From assembly GCA_029974925.1 (NCBI GenBank), contig JARKQH010000033.1, positions 1 through 33,914 of the forward strand: a stretch of 33,914 nt of DNA. Reading direction: 5' to 3'. Origin of the DNA: Verrucomicrobiota bacterium. GTDB taxonomy: Bacteria; Verrucomicrobiota; Verrucomicrobiia; Limisphaerales; UBA8199. Of this stretch, positions 1 through 8,386 are shown piece after piece. Position 1 is the first letter of the stretch. Each line of letters begins with the position of its first letter. The position numbers and the translations under genes were made by a program. The notes under the pieces are model-generated. The model was not told where the DNA came from and did not search any database. It saw only the letters and a program-made list of their open reading frames with translations.

Positions 1-3
1 CCC

Positions 4-51
4 CCCTCGCAACCCAAAGCTTTCTGGGACGAGACGTCCCAGCCCCCATCC
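4..51. repeat. 48-bp direct repeat, copy 1, with palindromic core
   Basis: This 48-base block recurs without mismatch exactly 100 bases downstream, and similarity continues with two mismatches to position 60. It contains a perfect inverted repeat at 24-42: CTGGGACG, a 3-base spacer, then CGTCCCAG. A related palindrome lies between the copies at 75-91 (GGAGACG, TCC, CGTCTCC). The arrangement resembles REP-like intergenic palindromes; no coding potential is seen. Confidence 0.75.
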
Positions 52-103
52 CGACCCTCAATCACCTCGGGGCTGGAGACGTCCCGTCTCCACACTTCCC
101 ACG

Positions 104-151
104 CCCTCGCAACCCAAAGCTTTCTGGGACGAGACGTCCCAGCCCCCATCC
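104..151. repeat. 48-bp direct repeat, copy 2, with palindromic core
   Basis: Second copy of the block at 4-51, with the same 8-base-arm palindrome at 124-142. It ends just past the stop codon of the short reading frame at 158-238 when read on the minus strand, so it could act as a 3' structure for the gltX-purE transcript. That role is inferred. Confidence 0.75.
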
Positions 152-157
152 AGACTC

Positions 158-238
158 TCATTTCGTCTTGAAAGCCACGTTGAAAGGATTTCCCCGGGCG
201 TCATAGCTCAAAGAATCCCGAATATCTCTCGGTTCCAT
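158..238 (-). CDS. possible 26-residue small protein downstream of purE
   Basis: An ATG-to-TGA frame of 26 residues starts 20 bases after the purE stop on the same strand. The peptide begins MEPRDIRDSLSYDARGNPFN and ends in a basic tail (VAFKTK). A purine-rich stretch (GGCGGAA) precedes the ATG. It has no signal peptide, membrane segment or cysteine motif. It could be a genuine small gene co-transcribed with purE or a chance frame; I do not recognise the peptide. Support is limited to a clean start, purine-rich leader and position. Confidence 0.3.
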   Translation of the reverse strand: MEPRDIRDSLSYDARGNPFNVAFKTK

Positions 239-258
239 TTCCGCCTTTTCCCCCGCGC

Positions 259-762
259 TTAAAGCGCCAGGTTGCGGTTCTTGGCGCGGGACTCCTCGCC
301 CAGCCGCTGCTTGAATTCTTCAAGTTTGCGCTGCAGCGCGGCGTCCGCCGTGGCCAGAATCTGAACCGCCAGCAGCCCCGCGTTGCGGGCGCCGCCCACC
401 GCCACCGTGGCCACCGGGATGCCCCCCGGCATCTGCACGATGCTCAACAGCGAGTCCAGCCCGTTCAGCGCCTTGCCCAAAATCGGCACCCCAATCACGG
501 GCAGGGTCGTGTAGGCTGCGGTGACGCCGGGCAGATGCGCTGCCCCCCCCGCTCCCGCGATGATCACCCGCAACCCCCGTTTCCGGGCGGAGCTGGCGTA
601 GCGGGAAAGGTCGCCCGGCGTCCGGTGCGCCGAAATCACGCGATATTCGCACGGGACGCCAAATTCGGCGCAAGCTTCCGCCGCGGCCTTCATCACCGGC
701 CAGTCGGAGTCGCTGCCCATCAGGATGCCTACCAAGGGTTGGGATGATTTGCTCGATTTCAT
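259..762 (-). CDS. purE: N5-carboxyaminoimidazole ribonucleotide mutase (PurE, class I)
   Basis: PurE interconverts N5-CAIR and CAIR in de novo purine synthesis in the cytoplasm. The 167-residue product has the family hallmarks in order: GSDSDWPVM near the N-terminus for the phosphate-binding loop, then SAHRTP, then the [12 protein letters not shown] glycine-rich loop, and GVPI before the C-terminal helix. Length matches class I PurE (about 160-170). I chose the ATG at 762; an in-frame ATG at 789 would add nine residues not typical of the family. An AGGAG lies about 14 bases before the chosen ATG. It lies 77 bases downstream of gltX on the same strand, so co-transcription is likely. No purK is in the window. 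Confidence 0.93.
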   Translation of the reverse strand: MKSSKSSQPLVGILMGSDSDWPVMKAAAEACAEFGVPCEYRVISAHRTPGDLSRYASSARKRGLRVIIAGAGGAAHLPGVTAAYTTLPVIGVPILGKALNGLDSLLSIVQMPGGIPVATVAVGGARNAGLLAVQILATADAALQRKLEEFKQRLGEESRAKNRNLAL

Positions 763-839
763 AAAAGCGCGGCAGACTCCTAGCCTCATTCAGCCGGACT
801 GTCAACCCGGGTTCGGCAATTCTGGCGTCTGCGACTCCC

Positions 840-2186
840 TCAGCCGATTACGGCCAAAGCCTTGTCCAGGCGCTGCAAGACCCGCGTCTTGCCCAGGACC
901 GCCAACAGGTGGTAGAGGCTCGGTCCCGCCGTGTTTCCGCAGCAGGCCAAACGCGTCGGATGAACCAAGACGGCAGGTTTGACTCCCAGTTCCTGCGCCA
1001 CGGCTTTCAACGTGTGGCCAATCGGGTCCGGCTCGAACGGCTCCAGGCGGCTCAAGGCGTCGCGCAGCCGGGCCAATCGTGGCCGGTTCTCCGGCGTGAA
1101 GTCCCGCTTCGCCGCTTCCGGATCATACTGCACCTCGTCCTTGAAATAAAACCCGCCATAAGCCGGCAGCTCGCTGAACAGCTTGAACTTCCCTTTGCAG
1201 GTGTCCAAAGCCGCCTTCACGTACTCCACCGGGTAGCGCGTGGTGTCCAGCCCCGCCCGCCCCAGGGCCTGCACCGCCAGCTCATAAAACCGCTCGGTAT
1301 CCATCTCCCGCAGGTATTCGCCGTTCAGCCAGGTCAGCTTGGTCAGGTCGAACCGCGCGTTATGCCGCAGAATCTGCGGCAGGTCGAACATCTCCACCAC
1401 TTCGGACAACGACAGCTTCTCGCGATTGTTTTTCGGCGACCACCCCAGCAGGCACAGATAGTTCAAAACCGCTTCCGGCGCGTAGCCCTCCTCCATGTAG
1501 CTGGTGAGCGAAGCGCCCTTGTCGCGCTTGCTCATCTTGGTGCCATCGCTGTTCAAAATCAGGGGAATGTGCGCATACCGCGGGGGTTCAACTCCAAATG
1601 CCCGGAACAGGGCGATGTGTTTGGCCGTGTTGCTCAAGTGATCCTCGCCCCGGATGACATGCGTGATGTTCATCTCCAGGTCGTCCACCACGTTTACCAG
1701 GTGAAACACCGGCTGGCCGTCCGACCGGACAATGACAAAGTCCGGGTCGGCCTGCTCCCGGTCCGTCAATTCGCGCCGCACCTCCCCCACCACCAGATCC
1801 GGAATGACGATGGGTTCGCGGCTCATCTTGAACTTAATGGCGCCTTGATCCTCGTAAGCCAGGCCATGCGACAGCAAGGCTTCCACCCGCCGCTGATAGT
1901 TCTCTTTCCGCTGGCTTTGAAAATACGGACCGTAATCGCCCTTGCTCGGGCCGGTGGCATCGCCGCTGATCGGGCCTTCGTCCCAGTCCAGTCCCAGCCA
2001 GCGCAAGCCGTTCAGGATGACGTTGACCGCCTCCTGGCTGTTGCGCGCCACATCGGTATCCTCGATGCGCAGCACAAAGGTCCCCCCCGTGTGCCGGGCG
2101 TAAAGCCAGTTGAACAACGCCGTCCGGGCTCCGCCGATATGCAGAAACCCCGTCGGGCTCGGGGCAAAACGTACGCGTGTCTTCAT
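840..2186 (-). CDS. gltX: glutamyl-tRNA synthetase
   Basis: Class I aminoacyl-tRNA synthetase that charges tRNA-Glu. The 448-residue product opens with the signature FAPSPTGFLHIGGARTA (HIGH-type motif, residues 7-23) and carries the KMSKR loop at about 217-221, which together form the ATP site. RIEDTD (about 40-45) and the VIRGEDHLSNTAKH region (about 178-190) are typical of GluRS. The C-terminal anticodon-binding region is present but the protein is slightly shorter than the usual 470-500 residues, and I see no cysteine-rich zinc motif. Whether it also misacylates tRNA-Gln cannot be judged here. It is upstream of purE on the same strand and divergent from the GspF-like gene. Confidence 0.95.
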   Translation of the reverse strand: MKTRVRFAPSPTGFLHIGGARTALFNWLYARHTGGTFVLRIEDTDVARNSQEAVNVILNGLRWLGLDWDEGPISGDATGPSKGDYGPYFQSQRKENYQRRVEALLSHGLAYEDQGAIKFKMSREPIVIPDLVVGEVRRELTDREQADPDFVIVRSDGQPVFHLVNVVDDLEMNITHVIRGEDHLSNTAKHIALFRAFGVEPPRYAHIPLILNSDGTKMSKRDKGASLTSYMEEGYAPEAVLNYLCLLGWSPKNNREKLSLSEVVEMFDLPQILRHNARFDLTKLTWLNGEYLREMDTERFYELAVQALGRAGLDTTRYPVEYVKAALDTCKGKFKLFSELPAYGGFYFKDEVQYDPEAAKRDFTPENRPRLARLRDALSRLEPFEPDPIGHTLKAVAQELGVKPAVLVHPTRLACCGNTAGPSLYHLLAVLGKTRVLQRLDKALAVIG

Positions 2187-2421
2187 GGTTGCTGGATCAG
2201 TCCGGTCAGTTCGCTATCCCCCACGAACATAACCGACCCGTCGAGTCTGGCAAGCCCGGCGTCGGCGGCCCGCGCCAAACGCTGGCCCGGCGCGCCCCGC
2301 GCGGCCTCGGCGGGACGCTCTGCGTGAGGGCCGCTCCCACGCCCGGTCTAATTTCTTGTATGAGAACCCTGTCAACCCCAGTGCAAACGGCCGGGGCAAC
2401 CCGGGCAGAGTGGAGGTGATC

Positions 2422-3711
2422 ATGTCCTGTTTCTCCTACGTGGCCGTGGACCTGAAAGGAACGGAGACTCGCGGCGTGCTCGAAGTGCCCGACCAACTCG
2501 AAGCCATTCGCCGCATCAAGGAAATGGGGCTCTTCCCCACGCGGCTGCTGGCGGAGAAGCCCGCTCCGGGGCCCAGCCTCCCGCCCAGGGCCCGCCGGCC
2601 CGCCCTGTCGCAAACCCGCCCGCGGCCCTTCCGCTGGAGGGCGGGAATCAAGCCGGCCGTTCTGGCCGTGTTCACCCGCCAGTTGGCAACCTTGTTGGAA
2701 GCCGGCATGCCCCTGCTGCGCAGCCTCCGCACCCTCCGGGAACAACAACCGCACCGCCGGTTTCGCCTCATTCTGGCCGAGATCGAGTCCGCCATCGAAA
2801 ACGGAAGCTCGCTGGCGGAGGCGCTTGCCGCGCACCCCCAAGCCTTCAACCGCCTCTATGTTTACATGGTCAGGGCCGGCGAACTGGCGGGCGCCTTGGA
2901 AATCACCCTGCGGCGCCTGGCTGAATTCATGGAAAAGGCCCGGCGAATCAAGGGCAAAGTCAAAGCCGCCATGTTTTATCCCTGCGCCGTCCTGACCGTT
3001 GCGTCCGCCATCCTCGCCTTGCTGATGGCGTTTGTTGTTCCGCGCTTCAAGCTGGTCTTCGACGGACTGCTCGGCGGGGCGCCGCTCCCCACCTTCACGA
3101 CGTTTGTCTTTAATCTCAGCACCGCCGTCCAGACCCACTTCCTCGCCGGCCTGGCTCTGGTTGCCGTCCTGGCGGGGACGCTCCCGCTGGCGCTCCGCAC
3201 CACCGCGGGCCGCTGGGTCTTCGACCAACTCAAACTCACCCTTCCCGTCCTTGGCCCGCTGTTCCGCAAGGTCGCCATCTCCCGGTTCGCCCGCACCCTC
3301 GGCACGCTGGTCAACAGCGGCGTGCCGATTCTTCAGGCCCTTGCCATTGTCAAAGAAACAACCGGCAACGTGGTTTATGCCCGGATCATCGGCAAAGTCC
3401 ACGACCAGGTCAAAGCCGGCGACCCCATCGCTCCCACGCTTAAAGCCTCCGCGCTGTTTCCGACCATGGTTGCCGGGATGGTGGATGTCGGGGAGCAGAC
3501 CGGCGCCCTGCCCGACCTCCTCATGAAGATTGCCGACACGTACGACGAAGAGGTGGATAACGCCGCCTCGGCCCTCACCTCGCTTCTCGAACCAATCCTG
3601 ATTGTTTGCCTGGCGCTCATCGTGGGCAGCATCGTGGTCGCCATGTATCTGCCCATCCTCCACGCCCCGGCGCTCATTGACCCCTCGAATGCATCCGGCC
3701 CCGCCGACTGA
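2422..3711 (+). CDS. GspF/PilC-family inner-membrane assembly protein
   Basis: Polytopic inner-membrane platform protein of the type II secretion/type IV pilus family. The 429-residue product has the N-terminal FSYVAVDLKG start seen in PilC/GspF and two tandem T2SSF domains, roughly residues 85-210 and 290-415. Hydrophobic segments lie near the end of the first domain (ILALLMAFVVP), in the middle, and at the C-terminus (EPILIVCLALIVGSIVVAMY), where this family has its conserved last helix. I chose the ATG at 2422 because AGGTG precedes it; an in-frame ATG at 2356 would add 22 non-conserved residues. No secretion ATPase, secretin or pseudopilin is adjacent, so it is an isolated component that must work with genes elsewhere. 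Confidence 0.88.
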   Translation: MSCFSYVAVDLKGTETRGVLEVPDQLEAIRRIKEMGLFPTRLLAEKPAPGPSLPPRARRPALSQTRPRPFRWRAGIKPAVLAVFTRQLATLLEAGMPLLRSLRTLREQQPHRRFRLILAEIESAIENGSSLAEALAAHPQAFNRLYVYMVRAGELAGALEITLRRLAEFMEKARRIKGKVKAAMFYPCAVLTVASAILALLMAFVVPRFKLVFDGLLGGAPLPTFTTFVFNLSTAVQTHFLAGLALVAVLAGTLPLALRTTAGRWVFDQLKLTLPVLGPLFRKVAISRFARTLGTLVNSGVPILQALAIVKETTGNVVYARIIGKVHDQVKAGDPIAPTLKASALFPTMVAGMVDVGEQTGALPDLLMKIADTYDEEVDNAASALTSLLEPILIVCLALIVGSIVVAMYLPILHAPALIDPSNASGPAD

Positions 3712-3821
3712 GAAAGGCTCTCCCCTCGCCCGCGACCACCCCAAATTCCGCGGCTTGCAGCCTGACTCGTCGAACGCCGCCTGATAATAAAGCCCCGCGC
3801 TTTCTCGCCCTCTCTTTCCAC

Positions 3822-3851
3822 TTGCATCCGCGCCGCCCTCGGCCATAATGT
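3822..3851 (+). promoter_or_regulatory. putative sigma70-type promoter of tRNA-Ala(CGC)
   Basis: TTGCAT (3822-3827) and TAATGT (3846-3851) are spaced by 18 bases and sit 21 bases before the tRNA. Assignment is by eye. Confidence 0.4.
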
Positions 3852-3872
3852 CTCGCGTTGACTCTTTTGGAT

Positions 3873-3948
3873 GGGGTCGTAGCTCAGTTGGTAGAGCGTC
3901 TCGTTCGCAATGAGAAGGTCAGGGGTTCGACTCCCCTCGGCTCCACCA
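3873..3948 (+). tRNA. tRNA-Ala (anticodon CGC)
   Basis: A full cloverleaf of 76 bases with encoded CCA. The acceptor stem GGGGTCG/CGGCTCC contains the G3-T70 wobble pair that is the alanine identity element. The anticodon stem TCTCG/TGAGA closes a TTCGCAA loop giving CGC, which reads GCG. The T arm has AGGGG-TTCGACT-CCCCT. The acceptor stem and D arm match those of the other alanine tRNA at 20607. Confidence 0.97.
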
Positions 3949-4114
3949 TCCCCGAATTTCCCAACACCATCCCGGATTTTGACCAGGGAAGGCGCCGGGT
4001 TGCCCCAGCCACTGCCAGCAAACCGTCTCCTCTTGCTCTTCCGGCGCGTGGGAGAGCCCGCCGAAAACGAAAAAAACTCCCCCGCTTTCCCCCCTCCCCG
4101 AAACCCCGGCAAGG

Positions 4115-5530
4115 TTACTCCGTCCCCGTTACCTCGCTGAGAACCCCGCCCCGCTTCAGGCGCGTCCGCAACTTCCGGCCGGGTTCCAATCCGGCCGCGT
4201 CGCGCAGCACCGCTCCCGTCTCCGCGTCCAGGGTAATCGAGTAGCCGCGGGCCAGCACCTGTTCCGGTCCCAACAAGCGCAGCCGGGTCTGCAAGGTTTC
4301 CACCCCATTGCGCGCTTCGCGCAGCCGGTGGCGGGCCTGCTCCTTGAGGCGCTGGCCGGCGAGTCGCAGCAACTCCTGCCGCTGCTTTAATTGAACCGCC
4401 GGGCGGGTCCGGAACAGCCGTTCCGCCAGGTTTCTCCAGGCCACCCGGCGGTCGCGGACGCCCTGCCGCGCGCACCGCGCCAGCCCTCCCTGCAGGTCAT
4501 CCAGCCGCTGCAGCCATTCGTTCACCCGCCGCCGCGGCTGGGCCCGTTGCATCCGCCGCATCCAATCCGCCAGCTCTTCACCCTTGCTCTCGAGCTGCCG
4601 CCGCCCCAGCTCCCTCAAACGCTGGCGCGCCTCCCCCACAAACTCAACGCTGCGAAACATCCCGTCGGTCAGAATTTCCGCGGCCGCGCTGGGCGTTGCC
4701 GCGCGCACATCCGCAACGAAGTCGCTGATGGTAAAGTCTATTTCGTGCCCCACCGCGGACACAACCGGCAGCGCCGAGTTGAATATGGCGCGCGCCACCA
4801 CCTCTTCATTGAACGCCCACAAATCCTCCAGACTCCCGCCCCCGCGCGTGACCAGCACCACCTCGAGCCCGGGCCGGCCCGCCGCGTCAGTTGTCCGCGC
4901 CGCGTAATCATTCAGCAAAGCGATGGCGGCGGCAATCTCCTCCGCCGCCCCCTCCCCCTGAACGCGGCAGGGCGCCAACACCAGCTCGAGCGCCGGATGC
5001 CGCCGCCGAACAACGTGCAGCACATCCCGCAACGCCGCGCCGCTGGGGGAGGTCACCACCCCGACCCGCTGCGGAAACCGGGGCAGCGGCCGCTTTCGCT
5101 CCGTCGCGAACAAGCCCTCCGCCTTGAGCTTTTGCTTGAGCTTCTCAAACGCCGCCTGCAACGCCCCGACCCCCTGCAATTCCAGCGACGTCACCCGCAA
5201 CTGGTACTGCCCCCGCGGCTCATAAACCGTCAAGTCACCTCCCGCCAGCACCTTCCGGCCGTCCTCCAGCAAAGACCGGTCTATGCCCGGCTCCCCGCGG
5301 AACAGGACGCAGCTCAGTTGCGCCCCGGAGTCTTTGAGCGTGAAATAGATATGCCCGGAATTCTGCAGCCGCAGGTTGGTGACCTCGCCGGTCACGCGCA
5401 GCCGCGGAAACTCCTTTTCCAGCCGCCGCCGAATCTCCCCCGTCAATTCGCTGACAGTCCACACCTTCTGGAACTGCTCCGGGGGGAACAGTTCGCCAAA
5501 GTCCCATTGCGATTTGGTCGAGCGGCCCAT
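4115..5530 (-). CDS. xseA: exodeoxyribonuclease VII large subunit
   Basis: Large catalytic subunit of exonuclease VII, which degrades single-stranded DNA in both directions. The 471-residue product has an N-terminal OB-fold (about residues 22-115, with VTGEVTNLRLQNSGHIYFTL) and the central catalytic domain with GVVTSPSGAALRDV and the conserved VTRGGGSLEDLWAFNEE block, followed by SAVGHEIDFTISDFVAD. A charged, helical C-terminal region follows, as expected. GGTGAAAGG lies shortly before the ATG. The small subunit gene xseB is not next to it. It converges on tRNA-Ala(CGC) and is divergent from the sensor kinase gene. Confidence 0.95.
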   Translation of the reverse strand: MGRSTKSQWDFGELFPPEQFQKVWTVSELTGEIRRRLEKEFPRLRVTGEVTNLRLQNSGHIYFTLKDSGAQLSCVLFRGEPGIDRSLLEDGRKVLAGGDLTVYEPRGQYQLRVTSLELQGVGALQAAFEKLKQKLKAEGLFATERKRPLPRFPQRVGVVTSPSGAALRDVLHVVRRRHPALELVLAPCRVQGEGAAEEIAAAIALLNDYAARTTDAAGRPGLEVVLVTRGGGSLEDLWAFNEEVVARAIFNSALPVVSAVGHEIDFTISDFVADVRAATPSAAAEILTDGMFRSVEFVGEARQRLRELGRRQLESKGEELADWMRRMQRAQPRRRVNEWLQRLDDLQGGLARCARQGVRDRRVAWRNLAERLFRTRPAVQLKQRQELLRLAGQRLKEQARHRLREARNGVETLQTRLRLLGPEQVLARGYSITLDAETGAVLRDAAGLEPGRKLRTRLKRGGVLSEVTGTE

Positions 5531-5637
5531 GCCCTTTCACCTAACCATACGCGGCGTCTGGATTCAATCCGGGTTTTGCAACGGGGCGCCGCAAATTTCT
5601 GGCGACGCAAGCGCGACAAGTGTGGTATGCTGAAGCG

Positions 5638-7446
5638 ATGAATCGAATCAGGCAGATTTTGTTTGGCCTTCGGTTCCGTCTGCTTCTGCTGGTGCTGGTG
5701 GCGTGCGCGCCGCTGGCCGCCCTCACCCTGCACCGGGCCTGGGAGGAACGGGAACGGCAGGTGGCCAACTGGCAGCGCCGGGCCCAACAGTTCGCCGAGC
5801 TGGCCCTGGAAGAGGAGGAAAACCTCCTCGCCTCGGCCCGGCAACTGCTTTTCGCGGTGGCGGAATCGCCGCATATTGGGCCCGGCTCTTCCAACAATCC
5901 GCAAAAGACCCTCGAGGAGTTTCTCGCGCTCAACCCGCAGTACGCCAACCTGGGCGTCGTCAACACCAACGGCCAGCTCCTCGCCTCGACCGCGCCCGCG
6001 CCCCGCTCGCTCAACCTCGCCGGCGAGTCCTTCTTCCGCCGGGCGGTCGAGTCGCTGGAGTTCTCGGTTGGCGACATTGCCCTGCCGCCCCAGACGCCGC
6101 GCCCCACCCTGACATTCAGCCGGCCGGTGCTGGATTACCGGGGGCAGTTGACCGCCGTCGTGTTCGCCACGATTGAACTCAACTTTTTCGAGGGCCTGTA
6201 TTCCCAGTTGCGCCGGCTGCCGATTCCGCGCGACGCCAGTTGGACCCTGATCAACACCAACGGCCTCATCCTGGCGCGCTACCCCGGCCCCAAGCGCTGG
6301 GTCGGCCGCGAAAGCCTCGATGCCGCCGTGGTGGCCCGGGCTTTTGAATCTCCGGGCCAGCCCTTTGAAGCGCCGGGACCCGACGGCCGCGAAAGCATTT
6401 ATGCCTTTGCCCTGCTGCCCACCCAACTGGTCGCCGGCGACGCCCGGGCCGTCCTGTGTGTTCCGCGCCAGGTTCTTTTTGCCCAGGCCAACCGCACGGC
6501 CGCGCAGTATCTCACCTGGCTTGGCCTGGCGGGCGGAATCGCGCTGCTGCTCGGCTGGGTGGGCAGCAATGTGCTGGTGATCCAGCCGATCAAAGCGCTC
6601 GTCCAATCCAGCACCCGGCTGGCGCGCGGCGACCTCTCCGCCCGGACCGGCCTGCGCCATGGACACGATGAACTCGGACAACTCACGCTCAGCTTCGATC
6701 TCATGGCCCAGGCGCTCGAACAGCGGGAACGCGAACGCCAGCGCGCCAGCCTCAAACTGCAGGTCCTCTCCCACCGCCTCGTCGAAGTCCAGGAGAGCGA
6801 GCGCCGCCACATCGCCCGCGAGCTCCATGACGAAATCGGCCAAACCCTGACCGTTGCCGAAATGAACCTTCAGGCCGCCCTGCAAAGCCCCGAAAAGCCC
6901 GCGTTGGAACGGCGCCTGGAGGAAAGCATTCGCGCGGTCGAACGCGTGCTCGAACAGGTCCACGACCTGTCCCTCAACCTCCGCCCCTCGATGCTGGACG
7001 ACCTGGGCCTCGAGCCCGCGCTCCGGTGGTACACTCAGCGCCAGGCCGAGCTGGCCGGCCTCACAGCCGAATTCCACCCCGTCCCCCTGGACAAACGGCC
7101 CCCGCCGGTGATCGAAACCGAGTGCTTTCGTGTCGCCCAGGAAGCCCTGACCAACGTGGTTCGCCATGCCCAGGCCAGGTCGGTGGTGGTCACCCTCACC
7201 CAGTCCGACGGCTGCCTCCGGCTTTCCGTGCGCGATGACGGCTGCGGCTTTGAGGTGGCCCAGGTCCGCAACCGCGCCGTCCACGGCGCCAGCCTGGGCG
7301 TCCTCAGCATGGAGGAACGCGCCACGCTGGCGGGCGGCGGTCTGGAAATCATCTCCGCCCCCGGCCAGGGCACGGAGGTCCGCGCCTGGTTTCCCCTTGA
7401 CTATCATCGTCCCCAGGAACTCGCCTTGGAAACACAAAACCTATGA
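5638..7446 (+). CDS. NarL-type membrane sensor histidine kinase
   Basis: Two-component sensor of 602 residues. A first membrane segment (about 12-31) and a second (about 291-315) bracket a periplasmic sensing region of about 260 residues of the Cache type by length and layout. A HAMP linker follows (about 316-370). The HisKA_3 dimerisation domain contains RRHIARELHDEIGQ with H397 as the likely phosphoacceptor. The ATP-binding domain has the N box at about 502-512 (EALTNVVRHAQ) and DDGCGF at about 533-538. I took the ATG at 5638; an in-frame GTG at 5620 would add six residues. It overlaps the response regulator gene by four bases, so they form one operon. The signal sensed cannot be read from sequence. 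Confidence 0.9.
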   Translation: MNRIRQILFGLRFRLLLLVLVACAPLAALTLHRAWEERERQVANWQRRAQQFAELALEEEENLLASARQLLFAVAESPHIGPGSSNNPQKTLEEFLALNPQYANLGVVNTNGQLLASTAPAPRSLNLAGESFFRRAVESLEFSVGDIALPPQTPRPTLTFSRPVLDYRGQLTAVVFATIELNFFEGLYSQLRRLPIPRDASWTLINTNGLILARYPGPKRWVGRESLDAAVVARAFESPGQPFEAPGPDGRESIYAFALLPTQLVAGDARAVLCVPRQVLFAQANRTAAQYLTWLGLAGGIALLLGWVGSNVLVIQPIKALVQSSTRLARGDLSARTGLRHGHDELGQLTLSFDLMAQALEQRERERQRASLKLQVLSHRLVEVQESERRHIARELHDEIGQTLTVAEMNLQAALQSPEKPALERRLEESIRAVERVLEQVHDLSLNLRPSMLDDLGLEPALRWYTQRQAELAGLTAEFHPVPLDKRPPPVIETECFRVAQEALTNVVRHAQARSVVVTLTQSDGCLRLSVRDDGCGFEVAQVRNRAVHGASLGVLSMEERATLAGGGLEIISAPGQGTEVRAWFPLDYHRPQELALETQNL

Positions 7447-8102
7447 CCCACCCCATTCGCATCCTGCTGGCCGACGATCACCCGATCGTCCGCGCCGGTG
7501 TCAGAGCCGAGTTGGAAAAAATCCCCGGCGCCGAGGTGGTCGCCGAAGCCGCCGATGGCCGCCAGGCCCTCGAGCTGGTCGCCGCCCACAAACCGGACCT
7601 GCTGTTCATTGACATTTCCATGCCCAACCTCAATGGCCTCGAGACCGCCATCCGCGTCACCCGCGATTTCCCCGGCACCAAAGTCATCATCCTGTCCCGC
7701 CACAAGAACGAGGAATACGTCTGGCAGGCGCTCAAAGCCGGCGCCGCGGGCTACCTGGTCAAAAGCGCCGTCATCGGCGAAATTGCCGAGGCCGCCCGGC
7801 GCGTCCATGCGGGCGAAATCTACCTCAGCCGCGACATCTCCGACCGCTTTCTCAAGAAGTTCCCCCTCCACCAAATCGCCCACAAAAAGAGCCCGTTGGA
7901 CCAACTCACCGAACGGCAGCGCGAGATCCTTCAGCTCATCGCCGAAGGCCAAACCACCATCGGCATCGGCCTCATGCTCAATATCAGCCCCAAAACCGTT
8001 GAATACCATCGCGCCCAGCTCATGGACCGGCTCAAAATCCATGACATCCCCGGCCTGGTTCGATTCGCGCTCCGCACCGGCCTGATTTCCACGGAAGTCT
8101 GA
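7443..8102 (+). CDS. NarL/FixJ-family response regulator
   Basis: DNA-binding response regulator of 219 residues and partner of the kinase immediately upstream, with which it shares an ATGA stop/start overlap. The receiver domain (about 5-120) has the acidic pair D11/D12, phosphoacceptor D57 (LLFIDISMPNLNG), S85 and K107. A LuxR-type helix-turn-helix follows (about 155-215) with LTERQREILQLIAEGQT and the recognition-helix region ISPKTVEYHRAQLM. Its target genes are not evident; no repeated operator is seen nearby. Confidence 0.93.
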   Translation: MTHPIRILLADDHPIVRAGVRAELEKIPGAEVVAEAADGRQALELVAAHKPDLLFIDISMPNLNGLETAIRVTRDFPGTKVIILSRHKNEEYVWQALKAGAAGYLVKSAVIGEIAEAARRVHAGEIYLSRDISDRFLKKFPLHQIAHKKSPLDQLTERQREILQLIAEGQTTIGIGLMLNISPKTVEYHRAQLMDRLKIHDIPGLVRFALRTGLISTEV

Positions 8103-8179
8103 CCCGGGCGGGTTCGCCCCCGAGCGGGCCACCGGCCCCGGCCACGCACGCCAATCGTCCCCTTCCTGCGAGTTTCGGA

Positions 8180-8207
8180 TTGCGCGACCGGACGGCTGTG
8201 AGATATT
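8180..8207 (+). promoter_or_regulatory. putative promoter of tRNA-Pro
   Basis: TTGCGC (8180-8185) and GATATT (8202-8207) are spaced by 16 bases and lie 16 bases upstream of the tRNA. The match to consensus is partial. Confidence 0.3.
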
Positions 8208-8223
8208 CACCGGGTTGGTGGCT

Positions 8224-8301
8224 CGGAGCGTAGCTCAGCCTGGCTAGAGCACTTGGTTTGGGACCAAGACGTCGCAGGTTCAAATCCTGTCGCTCCGACC
8301 A
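8224..8301 (+). tRNA. tRNA-Pro (anticodon TGG)
   Basis: A complete cloverleaf of 78 bases with encoded CCA. The acceptor stem is CGGAGCG/CGCTCCG. The anticodon stem CTTGG/CCAAG closes the loop TTTGGGA giving TGG, which reads CCA and, by wobble, other proline codons. The T arm is CAGG-TTCAAAT-CCTG. The C1-G72 pair is typical of bacterial tRNA-Pro. Confidence 0.97.
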
Positions 8302-8386
8302 TTTGATGTACGAAAAGGCGGGTGGCGGCCCGAGTCAGCGGCCGGCCCTTCAACTGCCCGGACCCACCTCCAGCGCCAGGCGATGC

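Noticed and set aside
4-151. CRISPR array
   Set aside because: Only two direct repeats of 48 bases with a palindrome-bearing spacer, no further units and no cas genes.
2206-3846. Open frame of 546 codons on the minus strand
   Set aside because: Antisense to the GspF-family gene, with low-complexity Gly/Glu/Arg composition and no recognisable domain.
5443-7437. Open frame of 664 codons on the minus strand
   Set aside because: Antisense to the sensor kinase and overlapping xseA; compositional shadow of GC-rich coding sequence.
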